Positions 44,999-56,476 of a stretch of 64,000 nt of DNA are shown here, in pieces. The notes beneath the pieces are model-generated. The model was not told the origin of the DNA. It saw nothing but the letters and a program-made list of their open reading frames with translations, and made no database searches. Source of the stretch: Gelatoporia subvermispora B (taxonomy: Eukaryota > Basidiomycota > Agaricomycetes > Polyporales > Gelatoporiaceae); the NCBI GenBank assembly GCA_000320605.2, contig KB445806.1, positions 484,698 through 548,697 of the forward strand. Reading direction: 5' to 3'. Both the position numbers and the translations under genes were made by a program. Within the stretch, counting starts at the first letter, position 1, and every line of letters begins with the position of its first letter.

Positions 44999-46636
44999 TC
45001 AACGACGAGCACCTTTCGCACCATAACTCGATGAAGAGAATGTGCGAGTGCGACTAGCACCCTCCACAGCGCCACTGTTGTGAGGCGTTCGGACAGCTGC
45101 AGGGGTGATCCTTCCCTGCTGAACGGCTGCGCGCGAAGGCCCCGCTACGGTTCCAGGCGCCCTCGGGACTGGGTGAGCACTGATCCCCGGGACTGGGGCT
45201 TGCACATTGTGTTCTGAACCCCACGCATGGGCTGATTGTCCACCACCCCTGTTCTGCACGCTAGGATGCAACGACGGAATCCGGACGTTGGTACCGATGT
45301 GAGTCATAGCTGCGCGTCCTTGTGCTCGTGGAGCGGCTGGGGCGGCGGGATAGATCACTGCCGGAGGATTCACTTCATGGCGGGGCTGAGGTGCACGTAG
45401 CTGCTGAGGCCTGCGGCATCCATCAAGGTCGGACGATAGTGAAGGCGGACGTCCATTGGTAGATGCTTGGTGGAGGTCAGCAAATGGGACGGTAGTCGTT
45501 AGGGATGGTAGGGGTTTTCTACGAGTGAGGGCCGCCTGACGGTCTCGCAAATCTGCCTCGCGAGAGACGGTATAGGCAAACCCAGCTGGCGGGACCGGGG
45601 TCAGCTGGCCAGGAAGTCCATTGAGTGATCCTGAAGTATGAGGACGGAGTGGAGCGGTTTGCTGCGCCTGTTGTTGGTGCTGCTGGAAGCTACCCATCGC
45701 ACGTGAGTGTTGGCTCCGCGAGGGAGGGAAAGCAGTAAGCGGAGTGCCTGCTCGTTCCATTGTGGGCGGGTGTGTATTGACGGCTGGGAGTCCGGGATTT
45801 CTCCACTGCGTGTGTAGCCACGCCTGCAAGCGCTCAACTCGACCCGTTAACTCCTGGATGGCTGATTCCATCCGAATGATCTGGTGCGCTGCCCCTGAAG
45901 GGTGTTGCATACTCGGGGTGTGTGTCACTGACACCGAGGGCTGCGCGTTAGGAGTACACGCGCGAGCGACCTCCAAGTGATCGAGGATAGGTCTAGGCGC
46001 ATTCTGAACATGCGGAGGGGCCTGTCTAGATGCACTTTGAGCATGGGGAGGAATGCGTGTCGGAGGCGGAGCTTGTTGCATCGATGATGCTGACGGCGGG
46101 TCAAACAGCTCAGATGTGGAGAGTGGCCGGCGCCAGGGTATGGCTGATGCCCCGACCACAGTAGATGAGGCCGCTTCAGAGGATGGTCTAGCCTCAGACG
46201 GCGTCTTCGCCGAACTAGCCCAAGGGGAAGGCGTCACCCTCTGTTGTGTGCTGGTGATCTCCGTCACAGGTACTGAAGACTCTGTACGTCCGCTCGGTAC
46301 ATCCCGCTGCCTCTCTCCTCCAGGGAGTTGCGAGCTATAGTCGGCCACGACGCGCACAGGGAATGGGAAACGTAAAGGCGTGGGCATTTTCAGCTCGATA
46401 GTCCGCGACTCAGTGTTGAGAGCTTCGTTTACGACAGCCGCAGACATGTGTGAGCTGGGAGCCTCCGAGTCGGAAGGGACACGAAGGGGAAGTGGGGATG
46501 CTGGGCTAGGAAGTTCTGGTAGGGCTGCCGTGCGGTGTGCCCCGCTCTCCTGTGCAGGAGCCGTCGTACGTCTTCGATTCCTGTCCGAGAGTCGAGGTTG
46601 TGCAGGTCGTTTTCGATATTTAGGCGGCATCGTCAT
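44999..46636 (-). CDS. Pro/Ser-rich orphan protein 2, 545 aa
   Basis: A long uninterrupted single-exon ORF. ATGs at 46636 and 46630 are both usable, and the second (MPPKYRKR) matches the start of orphan protein 3. The N-terminus is basic (KYRKRPAQPRLSDRNRRR), a possible nuclear signal. A short coiled-coil segment MESAIQELTGRVERLQAWL lies near residues 255-275 and could mediate dimerisation. The rest is Pro/Ser/Ala/Gln-rich and disordered. A 545-codon frame in moderately GC-rich sequence with a proper promoter is unlikely by chance. No known domain was recognised. The gene is divergent to a remnant of the CobW-gene promoter at 47.4 kb. Confidence 0.6.
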   Translation of the reverse strand: MTMPPKYRKRPAQPRLSDRNRRRTTAPAQESGAHRTAALPELPSPASPLPLRVPSDSEAPSSHMSAAVVNEALNTESRTIELKMPTPLRFPFPVRVVADYSSQLPGGERQRDVPSGRTESSVPVTEITSTQQRVTPSPWASSAKTPSEARPSSEAASSTVVGASAIPWRRPLSTSELFDPPSASSMQQAPPPTRIPPHAQSASRQAPPHVQNAPRPILDHLEVARACTPNAQPSVSVTHTPSMQHPSGAAHQIIRMESAIQELTGRVERLQAWLHTQWRNPGLPAVNTHPPTMERAGTPLTAFPPSRSQHSRAMGSFQQHQQQAQQTAPLRPHTSGSLNGLPGQLTPVPPAGFAYTVSREADLRDRQAALTRRKPLPSLTTTVPFADLHQASTNGRPPSLSSDLDGCRRPQQLRAPQPRHEVNPPAVIYPAAPAAPRAQGRAAMTHIGTNVRIPSLHPSVQNRGGGQSAHAWGSEHNVQAPVPGISAHPVPRAPGTVAGPSRAAVQQGRITPAAVRTPHNSGAVEGASRTRTFSSSSYGAKGARR

Positions 46637-46797
46637 GATTCGAGAATGTAATGTAGGTGAGAAGGATTGTCGTAGCCGGTACGCCGTTCAACAGCGCAGA
46701 GCGAGAGAGAAGTCGTAAAGATCGTGGGGGTTTGGGGGAGAAGATAGCGTCCCGAGGCATTCTCTTTTTACTATCGGAGTTAGACCCTTTGACGTGA

Positions 46798-46824
46798 CTC
46801 CGCAAAGGAGGACTCTTTGCGGAG
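46798..46824 (-). promoter_or_regulatory. perfect 10-bp palindrome upstream of orphan gene 2
   Basis: CTCCGCAAAG and its exact reverse complement CTTTGCGGAG are separated by 7 bp, 162 bp upstream of the ATG. An A-rich TATA-like AGTAAAAAG lies closer to the gene (46765-46775 region). Confidence 0.6.
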
Positions 46825-48177
46825 ATTCCAGAATTGTTTGCAGGCGTATCGCCCCACTTACGGAGGCGCTATTTGGATCTTGAGCATACCAAGACATCTA
46901 GTGGTCCGTGAGTAATTCAGAAATAAAGCAATCAAGTCACCACGTTCAGAGCTTATGTTTGCCAGGATTCAGAAGAAATACGTATGGTGACTACATCTGG
47001 CGGCAAGTCGGACGCACAGACGCGTCCTTGTCGAGCTGTGCTCCGTTGAAAGCCTGACAAGGTTTCTTACAAAGAAAAGCGCGATACCACGTACAAATCC
47101 GAAGCTACGTCACCATCGTCCCAGCACATCGTGTTTCCCGGAATAGCTAGAGGTACTGACAACGTGCTTATCAGTTGGAGCGTCAGACCGGACACTGCCA
47201 CCGGGCGAGTTAGCATTCGGAGCCCAGCAGTGCATGGATATGCTAAGCATACCATGAAAGACTACATAGAGACTGCGAATAATGTCTGGTACTCAGCCCA
47301 AGCCGCAGGTCGACGCCAGAGGAAAACAAGCGGGCAACAGACTCTTTTGCAGACTTGCAGTGACTCCAGTGTAAATTGATGTCAGAAACTGAGCGTCTGA
47401 AAAGCCTGCGCAGGTGACCCAGGACAGGCACCAAGGCCAGGGTTGCTCAAACAGAAGCTTCTATAGAACTCACGAGGGGAATTGAACCCTTGGGTTGATT
47501 GGGCTAAGGTTTTTTCGTCTCAGCTCGGAGGCAATAGCGAAGCCCAAAGCTTCAAGGCATGATATCAGCAACTTTTTTCCAGCACGCGAACGCTCGGAGC
47601 AGCATTTAAGAGGGTCTTAATCGGAGCCAGGGAGAAGTCGAGGCGAAACAAGGAGGTCAACGTGGGCTGGCACTGGCGTCTCGTAACCATTACGATTGTC
47701 ACGTGGCAGGTACACGGCCATTCGGGCCGTCCTTCCGCAAGTCGCAATATCTATCTCTTCGCCAGTGGACGACCGGATGTGCCGCTACATTGGGAGTGTG
47801 GGACTGATATTGCACGGAATTCAAGTGTATGCATATGGGATCCCTCAGGCACTCGGCTGCTTCAGCATTGGTCTACGGAAGTTCGCTGATATAACGTCGC
47901 TATTTACTATCCAATACAAATGAGTGACAAAAGTTGGTCTACTGAGGGGTGCTTGCTAGGACCGTCCTCATCATAACGTGCGCAGGGAGGGGCGCATAAC
48001 TAGCTACAAGACTGAAGCATCCGGACACAAGATCATAATGCCCGTCACACACAACTTTGAACATGGATTCTCGCTGGTCTTGACCTATGCAGAGGACCTG
48101 AATGATAGATCGAAAGATACGTACCATAAATGTTGTCGTAAAGGGCCTCCCCGCTATGAAGAGAGTTCCGCCTTGTC
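46825..48177. other. intergenic with CobW promoter remnant
   Basis: 47410-47760 is homologous to 49800-50140, the region just upstream of the CobW-type gene. Shared blocks include AATTGAACCCTTG, CGGAGGCAAT, AACGCTCGGAG and ATTCGG-CC-GTCC. The similarity stops before the coding start, so no CobW coding sequence remains here. No other gene was resolved up to 48177. Confidence 0.6.
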
Positions 48178-49017
48178 CTACCACCTGGCAATATCGGCGA
48201 TCGCATAATACATCACGGATGGATCGTCATCCAGAGCACACGTCTGCGCACACGCAGGACAATCCCTTTGACGACCTGCAGAAGGCCAGGGCCCTGCCAT
48301 GGGCTCATAGTCCGGTGGAACGGTATGGGCGTCAATCCTTGAAGGGGGTATGTATTGTGAGTTGGGTGGGGGAGCCATAATCAGGACGAGGGGTCGACCA
48401 CCGTTCTGCTCTGCAGAATAGTCCCTCGCAATGGACAATGCTGTTTGTAAGTCGACCCGGAGGGGAGGTGTCATTGCGCGCGCGGGCGTGCCTGCGGACG
48501 GCGCCACTGAAGAGGCTATACTGTCGCTTTCGCTCATCTCTTCATCGGCAATGCTCATCTCCTGCTCCTCGTGTGCGGAGTCCTCAGTGTTGCGGATAGG
48601 GATCGCGATGATGTCAGCGGGGGCCGGGGCATGGTTGGAGAGCGGTCGAATTGGAGACGGCGGGGGAGAACTCAGAGGTGAGGAGAGGGACTGATGAGCG
48701 TGGCTCAGTGACAAGGAAGATGGTGATGGGGGCGGTGAGCTCAATGGAGAAGACTGCGGAAGCATAAGAACGTCCTCCGACACTCGGGCCGGAGATGCGG
48801 GAGGAGAGCTCAGTGGCGAGGAGGGCGGCAACATGAAGACATCTTCCGACGCTTGAACTGGAGATGCGGGCGGCGAGGGAGTAAGGACGGGAAGCGGAGA
48901 GGACCATCTGGGTGTGTGTTCTCTCCCCTCTGGTGTGGTCGGCGACGTTCTAGTTCTGCCGAATCCGTCCGACACGCGCAGCGGCTCGGGGGTCTGTCGC
49001 TTCGCTCTAGGAGGCAT
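48178..49017 (-). CDS. Pro/Ser-rich orphan protein 3, 279 aa
   Basis: A single exon. The first true ATG is at 49017; the frame is open upstream to 49092 but has no ATG there. The start MPPRAKRQTPEPLRVSD resembles orphan protein 2 (MPP-x-x-x-KR...P-x-R-x-SD). Residues about 45-120 contain tandem SEDVxMLP-x-SSPLSSPP repeats of about 28 residues. A short part ADIIAIPIRNTED resembles VLTIPFRDTD of orphan protein 1. Near the C-terminus is a C-x2-C-x3-C cluster (DCPACAQTC) and a hydrophobic end. No domain was recognised. The promoter has the shared palindrome. The gene is head-to-head with the CobW-type gene, about 1.2 kb apart. Confidence 0.55.
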   Translation of the reverse strand: MPPRAKRQTPEPLRVSDGFGRTRTSPTTPEGREHTPRWSSPLPVLTPSPPASPVQASEDVFMLPPSSPLSSPPASPARVSEDVLMLPQSSPLSSPPPSPSSLSLSHAHQSLSSPLSSPPPSPIRPLSNHAPAPADIIAIPIRNTEDSAHEEQEMSIADEEMSESDSIASSVAPSAGTPARAMTPPLRVDLQTALSIARDYSAEQNGGRPLVLIMAPPPNSQYIPPSRIDAHTVPPDYEPMAGPWPSAGRQRDCPACAQTCALDDDPSVMYYAIADIARW

Positions 49018-49214
49018 CTTCGATACTTTGGAGTCTGGTTGGAAAGGAGTGTTGGATTGAATGAATTTAGAGCAGATATCTACGCCGTTCAACAGCGCAG
49101 AGTCAATTCGAGAAGGAATGGATGTAGTCGTGAGGACGTGGAGGGTGAAAATGAACGTGCTGAAGGACTCGGGTCGTTATTTTTATTGTCGGGGACAGAT
49201 CCTGTAAGTCGACC

Positions 49215-49237
49215 CCGCAAAAGAGAGCCCTTTGCGG
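49215..49237 (-). promoter_or_regulatory. palindrome upstream of orphan gene 3
   Basis: CCGCAAA...TTTGCGG inverted repeat about 200 bp upstream of the ATG. A TATA-like AATAAAAATA (49180-49190 region) and the CTCTGCGCTGTTGAACGGCG block, shared with orphan gene 2, lie between it and the start. Confidence 0.55.
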
Positions 49238-50210
49238 AGCTTGTAGGACAGCCTCTGCGGGCGCACTGCGCCACTCATCCGAGTACCTGTATCTGTTATC
49301 TATATCCCCACAGCATACAAGCTGTACTACGCCACCAAACACGCTGATAGAAGATCGAGACAACGTTTGCAGTTATGGCTCATCTTCATTGTGTGCGACA
49401 CATCAGGAAAATATCAATTTGTCTTATAGCGCCTTATTTACCTTTTGAGGCACTTATCGGGCGCTAACGAGCTGAAAAGGACGCCGCCAAGTTCCAAAAG
49501 GTCAATAAGATGCGATAAGACAACCTGAGATTTTGCTGATGCAGTCAACAACAACGCCTCAGTTGCATGTCTGGAAGCTAGGGGTGCCCGAGATTGCATG
49601 GAAGCGTTGTCTGTCCTTGAGAGCCGGGAGCCTTTAGGTTACGCGATGACGACAGGATACGTCGCCGCCGCCTGAGCACAACGTATCACAGTGCATTCGG
49701 ACAGCTCGAGACTCAGAGCGTTTCTATGATGCACTGCACCGACCTTCACGAGAGCACTGAAGAACACGGGCTATGCACCAGCCTTGCAGCAGCGGCATGG
49801 CCGAGGCAGGTGACCATGGACAGGTACCGAGGTCAGGGACACACATATAGAGAAGTTTCCCGAGAAACCACGAGGTAAATTGAACCCTTGAGCGAATTCT
49901 GAGTCTGGGTTCGGAGGCAATTACGGAGCATGAGGCATCAAGTAACCGTCTAGTGGCAGTAATTTCAGCAGTGTAGAAACGCTCGGAGTAGCGCTGTACG
50001 CGCTGCAATCGAAGAGGCCGAGAAAAAACAACGAAGAGGCCGACGTTGGCCGACTCGCAAGCGTCTCGTGCGACGTGCAGCCACGGCTATTCGCACGTTG
50101 CACGTGTATGGCTATTCGGCCCGTCCTCCGTGGGCTTCTCATTAGCGCTGACCTCCCATTTGCAACACTCTCAGCTTGGGAGCTACCTCTCTAGACTCCA
50201 TAGACTAGAC

Positions 50211-51626
50211 ATGACCGCAATCGGCACAGAAGGATCCAACAAGACACGCAACATCCCAATCACTGTGTTCACTGGCTTTCTGGGAGCGGGAAAGACCTCG
50301 ATCATCCTCTCACTCCTCCCGCAACTCCCACCAGATTACAAGGTCGTCTTGCTCAAGAATGAGTTCGGGGACGTCGAAGGTGCGCGGTTTAGCTCTCCTT
50401 CTCTCTTTGCGTATATATTCATACAATGATGCGTGTTTGTTTTGTTGTGCTACAGTGGACAGTCAACTTGCGAAGCAATCGAGCCTCGCGGCGGTGAGCG
50501 AGATACTGAACGGATGTATGTGAGTTGCAATGTGTGCTATCAGCACAGGTTTCTGACCATATCCTCTGAGCCTATCCAGGTGCTGTGTCCTAGTTGGACA
50601 GATGAAGACAGCGCTGCTCGAGATCAGGGGTAGGTATCCACCTTTACCTTCAGTAGCGATGGAGTCTATTCACGCACGGCCATCCATTTTCAGAGAAGTT
50701 CCGCCCAGACAGGATCATTATTGAGTGCTCGTGAGTGCGAGATATCATCTCTAGCTCGTTTGTGAGGTGTTCATGGCCATTTGCACGCTACTACTCGCAG
50801 CGGCTCTGCCTTTCCCGCAACACTCGCATTCCAGATCCGGGAGCTCGAGCGCGAGACGGAGGACGACCTCAAGCTCGACGCGATTGTCACCGTCATAGAT
50901 GCAGAAAACTTTGCAGGCTACGAGGACACGTCACCTACCGCAAAGATGCAGGCGTCGTACACCGATGTTATTCTCATTGTGCGTGTTCCTTCCTCTAGCG
51001 TAGCGTACGACAGCGACTGACACGACGATTCGTAGAACAAATGGGAGCACATATCTGAGCGCGCGCTCGATATCCTTATCGACCACTTAAGCACATTAAA
51101 TGACACGACACCCAAGATCCGGTGTCGTGGACGCGCAGGCGTAGACCCTAACCTCATATTCGGACTAGACTCGAAGCTCTTCCGGACGAAGGAGGACGCG
51201 CCAGCCGGGTCTACGCACCACGACGAGGTCGAAACAGCGACCATATATAGAGGTTCGAGCGGTCTCAAGCACGCCCATACACACGCGCACGCGCACCCTG
51301 AGGGGTGCATGTGCGACCATACGGCCGGTGGAGAAACCCAAATACGTGATGCTGCGGTGGAAGGGGAAGAAGTCACCGTTGACCGCGGGACGCTGGAGAG
51401 GGCGCTGCAGGGTCTTTCGAAAGAGACCGTGTGGCGGGTCAAGGGATTTGTGCGGCTCGATGATGGGGTGCATATCCTGAACTGGGCGTTCGGCCGCTCC
51501 GAGCTGCATGCACTGCCCGACTCGGACATCAGTGATGTGGTGAAGCTGACGGTGATGGGCGAGCGGGGAGAGGTCAAGAGGGCTGCGAGGAAGCTCGCTG
51601 AGGCGATACAGGCAGCTGTGCTGTAG
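50211..51626 (+). CDS. COG0523/CobW-type metal-chaperone GTPase (ZNG1-like)
   Basis: Six exons (50211-50379, 50456-50519, 50580-50629, 50694-50730, 50801-50978, 51036-51626) join in phase to about 362 residues. Seen in order: Walker A TGFLGAGKT; LLKNEFGDVEVD; the metal-binding GCMCCVLVGQ (C-x-C-C, created by an intron junction); a Walker B-like RIIIECSGSAFP; the guanine-specificity NKWE; and a His-rich loop HAHTHAHAHPEGCMCDH before the C-terminal domain with VWRVKGFVRL and LNWAFGR. COG0523 proteins hydrolyse GTP to deliver metal, usually zinc or cobalt; fungal and animal ZNG1 passes zinc to methionine aminopeptidase. All key residues are present, so it should be active. Its 3' exon and promoter each occur again as a remnant nearby. 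Confidence 0.88.
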
Positions 51627-52975
51627 TTTAGTACGCATGCCACCGCGCCGTTCTGACGTCGACCTTATCCAATGCCACACTATCATTAATCTGGCTATTC
51701 CGCTCCCGACGATAGCGTACATAGCACCCGCGATATTGATCTTTGCGCGATTCCCACAATCTTGCGTGACGAGTGGCGAGCGGTCGAGGGGACAATCAAT
51801 GTCGCATAGGGCAGGAGGTAGCGCGGGAAGCAGGCGCCAAAGGTGGCGAAGTTGAAAGGTGCGCGACGTGCTCGTGGAGGCGGGATGCGTGCTGACTACC
51901 TTGATGAGCATAGATCGCTACAGACAGTCAGTGACTCGGCGTTACAACACGAAGAGGTGGAGCCGCCGTGTGCCGGGCTTGTATACACACTCTGTGCTCG
52001 AATCGTTGCTTTCGCTGTGATTTTGTCGGAGTCACCCGGGCTCCAGCATCATTTCCTCAGCAAGACGCATCCGCATCCGCCAGTTACTGTAAGCCACCTC
52101 CTTTCCTCCGCTAGAGCTTGTACGTCGCATGGCTCATAAGTCCATGGGATCGTAACCATTGCTTGGGCTACTAATCGAGCTGGCTTCCCGCAGCTCCTCG
52201 GGTGCATCATGGGAATAATGTGATGAGATCCCACCGATTGCCCTGCAAGCGGCCGAATTATACGGTACGGCCGGCCATACTGCTTCTACAGCTTCTGGTG
52301 TCCTCGTCTACCAGACTGAGGTATCTGCTTAGCTCTGTATCCGCCCATCGCCGGAGTCTCCGTTTCGGCAGTCGTCCGACGTGTCCATTCATGAATCATG
52401 CTCAGACCTCGCGTATGCCCCGTTGGCCAATGTGCGCAGATCTTATGCTGCTTATCCCGCCATTTGGCGTGTTCTCCAGCGCTAGCGTTCATAACGTGAA
52501 ATCCCATTCTGTATGACTGCACACGATGCAGTGAGGCGATACGCGTGTCAAATATAGCTTGCTATCTGTAGGCGCCATCTAGCAGCTCCGCCATCTAGCA
52601 GCTCCGGACCTAGCCTCAGACCTGTGTCCTGGATGAGCTCACCTCAGTCAACTCGACGTAGCTTACAAGTTTCAACTAGCTCAAACATATGGGACGGCCT
52701 GAGGCTGCAACGACACGTGAAGTGAACCACTGACAGTATGCCAATCCTTGCAGTTATCCTCCTTGCTATCTGGATACCGCATCTGGACGTATATATGGGT
52801 CTCCCATGCTGGTGTCAGAATGTTGTGCTGCATTTGCCATAGGCTGGGCCCCCTATATTAAGTGCCAGCCGCACGGTTCTGCGCTTTCCTGCTATCTCCC
52901 GTACTCTACCACTGCCGTCTTAGACGTCCGCATCCCAACACACGTACTGCACGATACCAAGTCGCCTCTTTCTTC
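51627..52975. other. intergenic upstream of NLR A, duplicated
   Basis: 51815-51900 and 52360-52975 match 58900-58970 and 59520-60096 before NLR B (for example GCGTTCTCCAGCG and CATGCTCAGACCTCG). A TATA-like TATATTAAG lies near 52853, about 120 bp before the NLR A start codon. Confidence 0.6.
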
Positions 52976-55900
52976 ATGCCTCTCCATCTCACATTTCTGC
53001 ACAAAGTCAGGAGGAAGATCAAATCTGGACGGAACATCCCGGACTCGTCAGATACGGGCTCACAGACTAATGTCCAGCCCTCGGCGTCGCCGGTACCACC
53101 TTCTCAAGACGTTGAACTTTCGCCACAGACTAAGCAGACCACTTCCCCCATTCCAATCGCAACCACTTCCTCGGGACAGGCTATCAGAACGCTTCCGGAC
53201 CAAGACAGGTCGAGCTCCAATGCGCAAACTCACGGCCACACAGCCACAACTCCAATGTCTTCCCCCACGATTTCGCAGACTTACCAGTCTGTGACGCCAG
53301 CAGATCAGGCTACCGTTCCACCATCTCCCTTGTTGCAGACGGCAGATCTTCCGGAACAACAGATCGAGCAAGGGCCACCGAATTTCCCGCCGTCGCCGGT
53401 CTCCGGTACATCAGTTGTTCCCATGGAACTCACATTGTTATGGAAAGAAGCGCTAGACGAGTATGCAAAGCAGACGGGAACGGAGTTGGACGCGGAACCA
53501 CTCACGATTCTCCTCAAGGGGTGTAATTCAGTGAAGGACATCATGACCATACTTGAAAAGCACACCGAGACGTTTAATGAATTCCGGGATGGTGGTGCCA
53601 AAGTGCAGCTTCTACGAATGCTCAAGCCGATCGCGACGGCTGTTCTTGCCTTGCAGCCAATTGAGACGCTCGGAGAAGGAGTCGGAATGGTGAGGGATTT
53701 GAGTGATAGTGTGGGGTGAAAGTATCTAACGACATCCCGATAGGTCTTTCAACCAGCGAGGACAATTGTCGGAGCAATCGTCGTTCTCCTTAAGGCGCGT
53801 AGTATCCTGTCGATATCTCTAGAATGCTGACATGGCCTATCCCATCAGGCAACGAAGAACATCAGTTCGAGCTACGATTCACTCGTAGATCTACTCAGCT
53901 GTGTCTCCAAATTCCTCGAGCGTCTCTACATCTACACAGGTATGTCATTGACTATGGCAATGAAAGAGACCCGCGTCAAGACGTTGGCAAATGTAATATC
54001 CATTCTCGCGCTCGCTACCAAGGAGGTCGAACAAAACCGACTTAGTGAGTCTCATCTCAGCAGCCCTATGATGCTTATGGTTCCAACTTTATAACGCAGA
54101 GAAATATCCCTCAATTAATCACAATCTTGCTTTACGATCCTATTCCGAGGGCACTTGTGCGTGGTTCATAGACGGACAAGTCATGGGCGAATGGAAAACT
54201 GCGAGTTCATTGTTATGGATTAATGGGAAACGTAAGCTGTCTGCTGCAGTTACTTGATCGTCCTAAGATGTTGAAAGATGTATGCTTGCAGCGGGCTCGG
54301 GGAAGACCATGCTTTGGTATGCATTTGACTCCTAATAACTCCATATTCACTAACCATTCCCTAACAATTTCCAGCACTGCTATGATCGAGAACATTAGAC
54401 AGCTTTGCCTGATTCAATCGAACTCTATCTTGGCGTACTTCTACTGTGACTTCCAAGACGCAGCGAAACAAAGCGCCCGCGGCCTTTTATCACATCTACT
54501 CATTCACTTCTCGGCGGCATCGCATGCATGTAGCCAGCTTCTCTCTGACCTTTGGTCGTCGCATCGTGATGGTTCACAGCAGCCGAGTGAACCCGAACTT
54601 TGCCGGTGTCTCAAGAGAATGCTAGAGCTCTTGGCGGACCATGATTACTTGTACATCATCATCGACGCACTGGACGAGTGCCCCGACTCAAGTTTACACT
54701 CCAAACGTCGAGATGTGCTGACGTTCATCCGCGAAATGGTCGAATGGCGTTACCAGAATGTGCACATATGTGTGACTAGTCGCCCCGAACAGGACATCAG
54801 GGAGGCCGTGGAGTCTCTCTCACATCGAAGCATTTCTCTGCACGCGGAAAGCGGCCAATCGGACGAGATTTCCTCCTATGTGCGCTCTGTCATAGAGTCC
54901 GATTGTGCATTTCGACGGTGGAAGGCATCGGACAGAGCCCTAGCAATTCAGCGCCTCTCAAAAGATGCCAACGGGATGTGCGTCATTCCGACGTTCGTGA
55001 CCGCTCAAGTACTGACTCGCCCCACGTAGGTTTAGATGGGCATTTTGCCAGCTAGAAATGATACGTCAATGTCTTCCTGCGACTATTCGTAAAGTCCTAG
55101 ACGATCTACCGAAGACCCTCGACGAGACATATCGGCGTGTGCTGCAGACTCTTGATACACCAAGTTGGGAATACACACATCGACTCTTCGAGTGTCTGAT
55201 CGTATGTATTCGCCCACTGCGTGTCGACGAGCTCGCGGAGGTTCTGGCGATCGATTACGACTCTGGCCCAATCCCGCAATACTGGAAAGACTGGCGCCCA
55301 ATGGACCCTACAGAGAGTGTTTTGTCTTTATGTTCCTCAATGATCGTCATCGACTCGAAGACGGGGGCAGTGCAGGTTGCCCATTTCTCGGTGCAAGAGT
55401 ACTTTCTCTCCGAGCGTCTCGCATTCGATGTGGATCGCGACATCAGGAGGTTCCACATCGTGGAGGAACATGCACATACCACGTTGGCAACGGCCTGCCT
55501 CGGAGTCCTGCTTCGACTCGACAACGACAGTACATCCATCAGCGATTCTTCTGACAGTCTTCACATGTCCCCTCTATCCGATTATGCTGCCATACACTGG
55601 ATTAGCAATGCGAAGGTCAAAGATGTAGAGACACACATCCAAGAAGCCATGGAATATGCATTCGATCCCCGAAAATCTCATTATGGGGCCTGGGCCCATC
55701 TGCCCAACTCTGTTTCATCCATTAAAAACGGGATCGGCACAGATAGAATCCCTCGCAACAATCCATTGTGCTGTGCCGCATTACACTCTTTTTGCAACAC
55801 ATCAAAGTATCTTTTTGCTACCTGCGCACCCGATGTGAACGCGGTAGATGATTACTACGGTACGGCACTGCAAGCCGCATCTGCTGGCGGACATCTCGAG

Positions 55901-56476
55901 GTCGCACGTCTGCTCGTCGGGCATGGCGCCAATGTTAGGGCAGAGGGTGGACGCTATGGGATGGCACTACACGCCGCATCTACTGGCGGACATCTCGAGG
56001 TCGCACGTCTGCTCCTCGAGCATGGCGCCGATGTCGAGGCAAAGGGTGGACGCTATGGGACCGCACTGCAAACCGGATCTCGTGGCGGACATCTCGAGGT
56101 CGCACGTCTACTCCTCGAGCATGGCGCCGATGTCGAGGCGGAGGGTGGATACTATGGGACCGCACTGCAAGCCGCATCTGCTGGCGGACACCTGGGGGTC
56201 GCGCGCTTGCTCGTCGAGCATAGCGCCAATGTTAGGGCAGAGGGTGGACGCTATGGGATGGCACTACACGCCGCATCTACACTTGGACGTCTCGAGATTG
56301 CGCGCCTGCTAATTGAGCACGGCGCCGATGTGAAGGCACGAGACAGCATGGGAAGAACATGCCTTCAGCTTGCAATGGATGAGCCGCCTCCAGATAGTTA
56401 TGCAGCTGATGTTGGAGACCATAAGGGCAGACGTGCGGTTGCTGCCCTTCTACAGGAGCACGGTGCAGATGTGTAG
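52976..56476 (+). CDS. NLR A: Goodbye-NACHT-ankyrin STAND protein
   Basis: Seven exons (52976-53689, 53744-53794, 53849-54044, 54100-54231, 54292-54316, 54375-54977, 55030-56476) join in phase to about 1055 residues. The N-terminus is a Ser/Thr/Pro-rich stretch, then a Goodbye domain (LWKEALDEYAKQTGTELD, LKPIATAVLALQ, VFQPARTIVGA, SSSYDSLVDLL). The NACHT follows: Walker A GKPGSGKT (about 363-370) built from three exons, Walker B YIIIDALDECPD (about 464-476), CVTSRPEQD and NGMFRWAFCQLEML. Six or more ankyrin repeats (about 850-1055) end the protein. Fungal NLRs of this type sense non-self and trigger heterokaryon incompatibility or cell death. Relative to NLR B, 92 residues at the end of the Goodbye domain are missing in frame. 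The second intron has a GC donor (gcgcgt). No disabling lesion was seen. Confidence 0.87.
55846..56330 (+). repeat. near-identical 99-bp ankyrin repeats, NLR A
   Basis: 33-residue units (pattern YGTALQAAS-x-GGHLEVARLL-x-EHGADVEAEGG) differ at only a few bases from each other, unlike normally diverged ankyrin repeats. The last unit is diverged (KARDSMGRTCLQLA). Confidence 0.9.

Noticed and set aside
47470..47560. Possible tRNA (GGTTCAATTCC B-box on the minus strand)
   Set aside because: No A-box, no matching T-stem and no acceptor stem. The same sequence recurs at 49.87 kb as part of a promoter duplication with the B-box degraded.
49018..49092. 25-residue N-terminal extension of orphan protein 3
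   Set aside because: There is no ATG in the extension. It overlaps the leader block shared with orphan gene 2.
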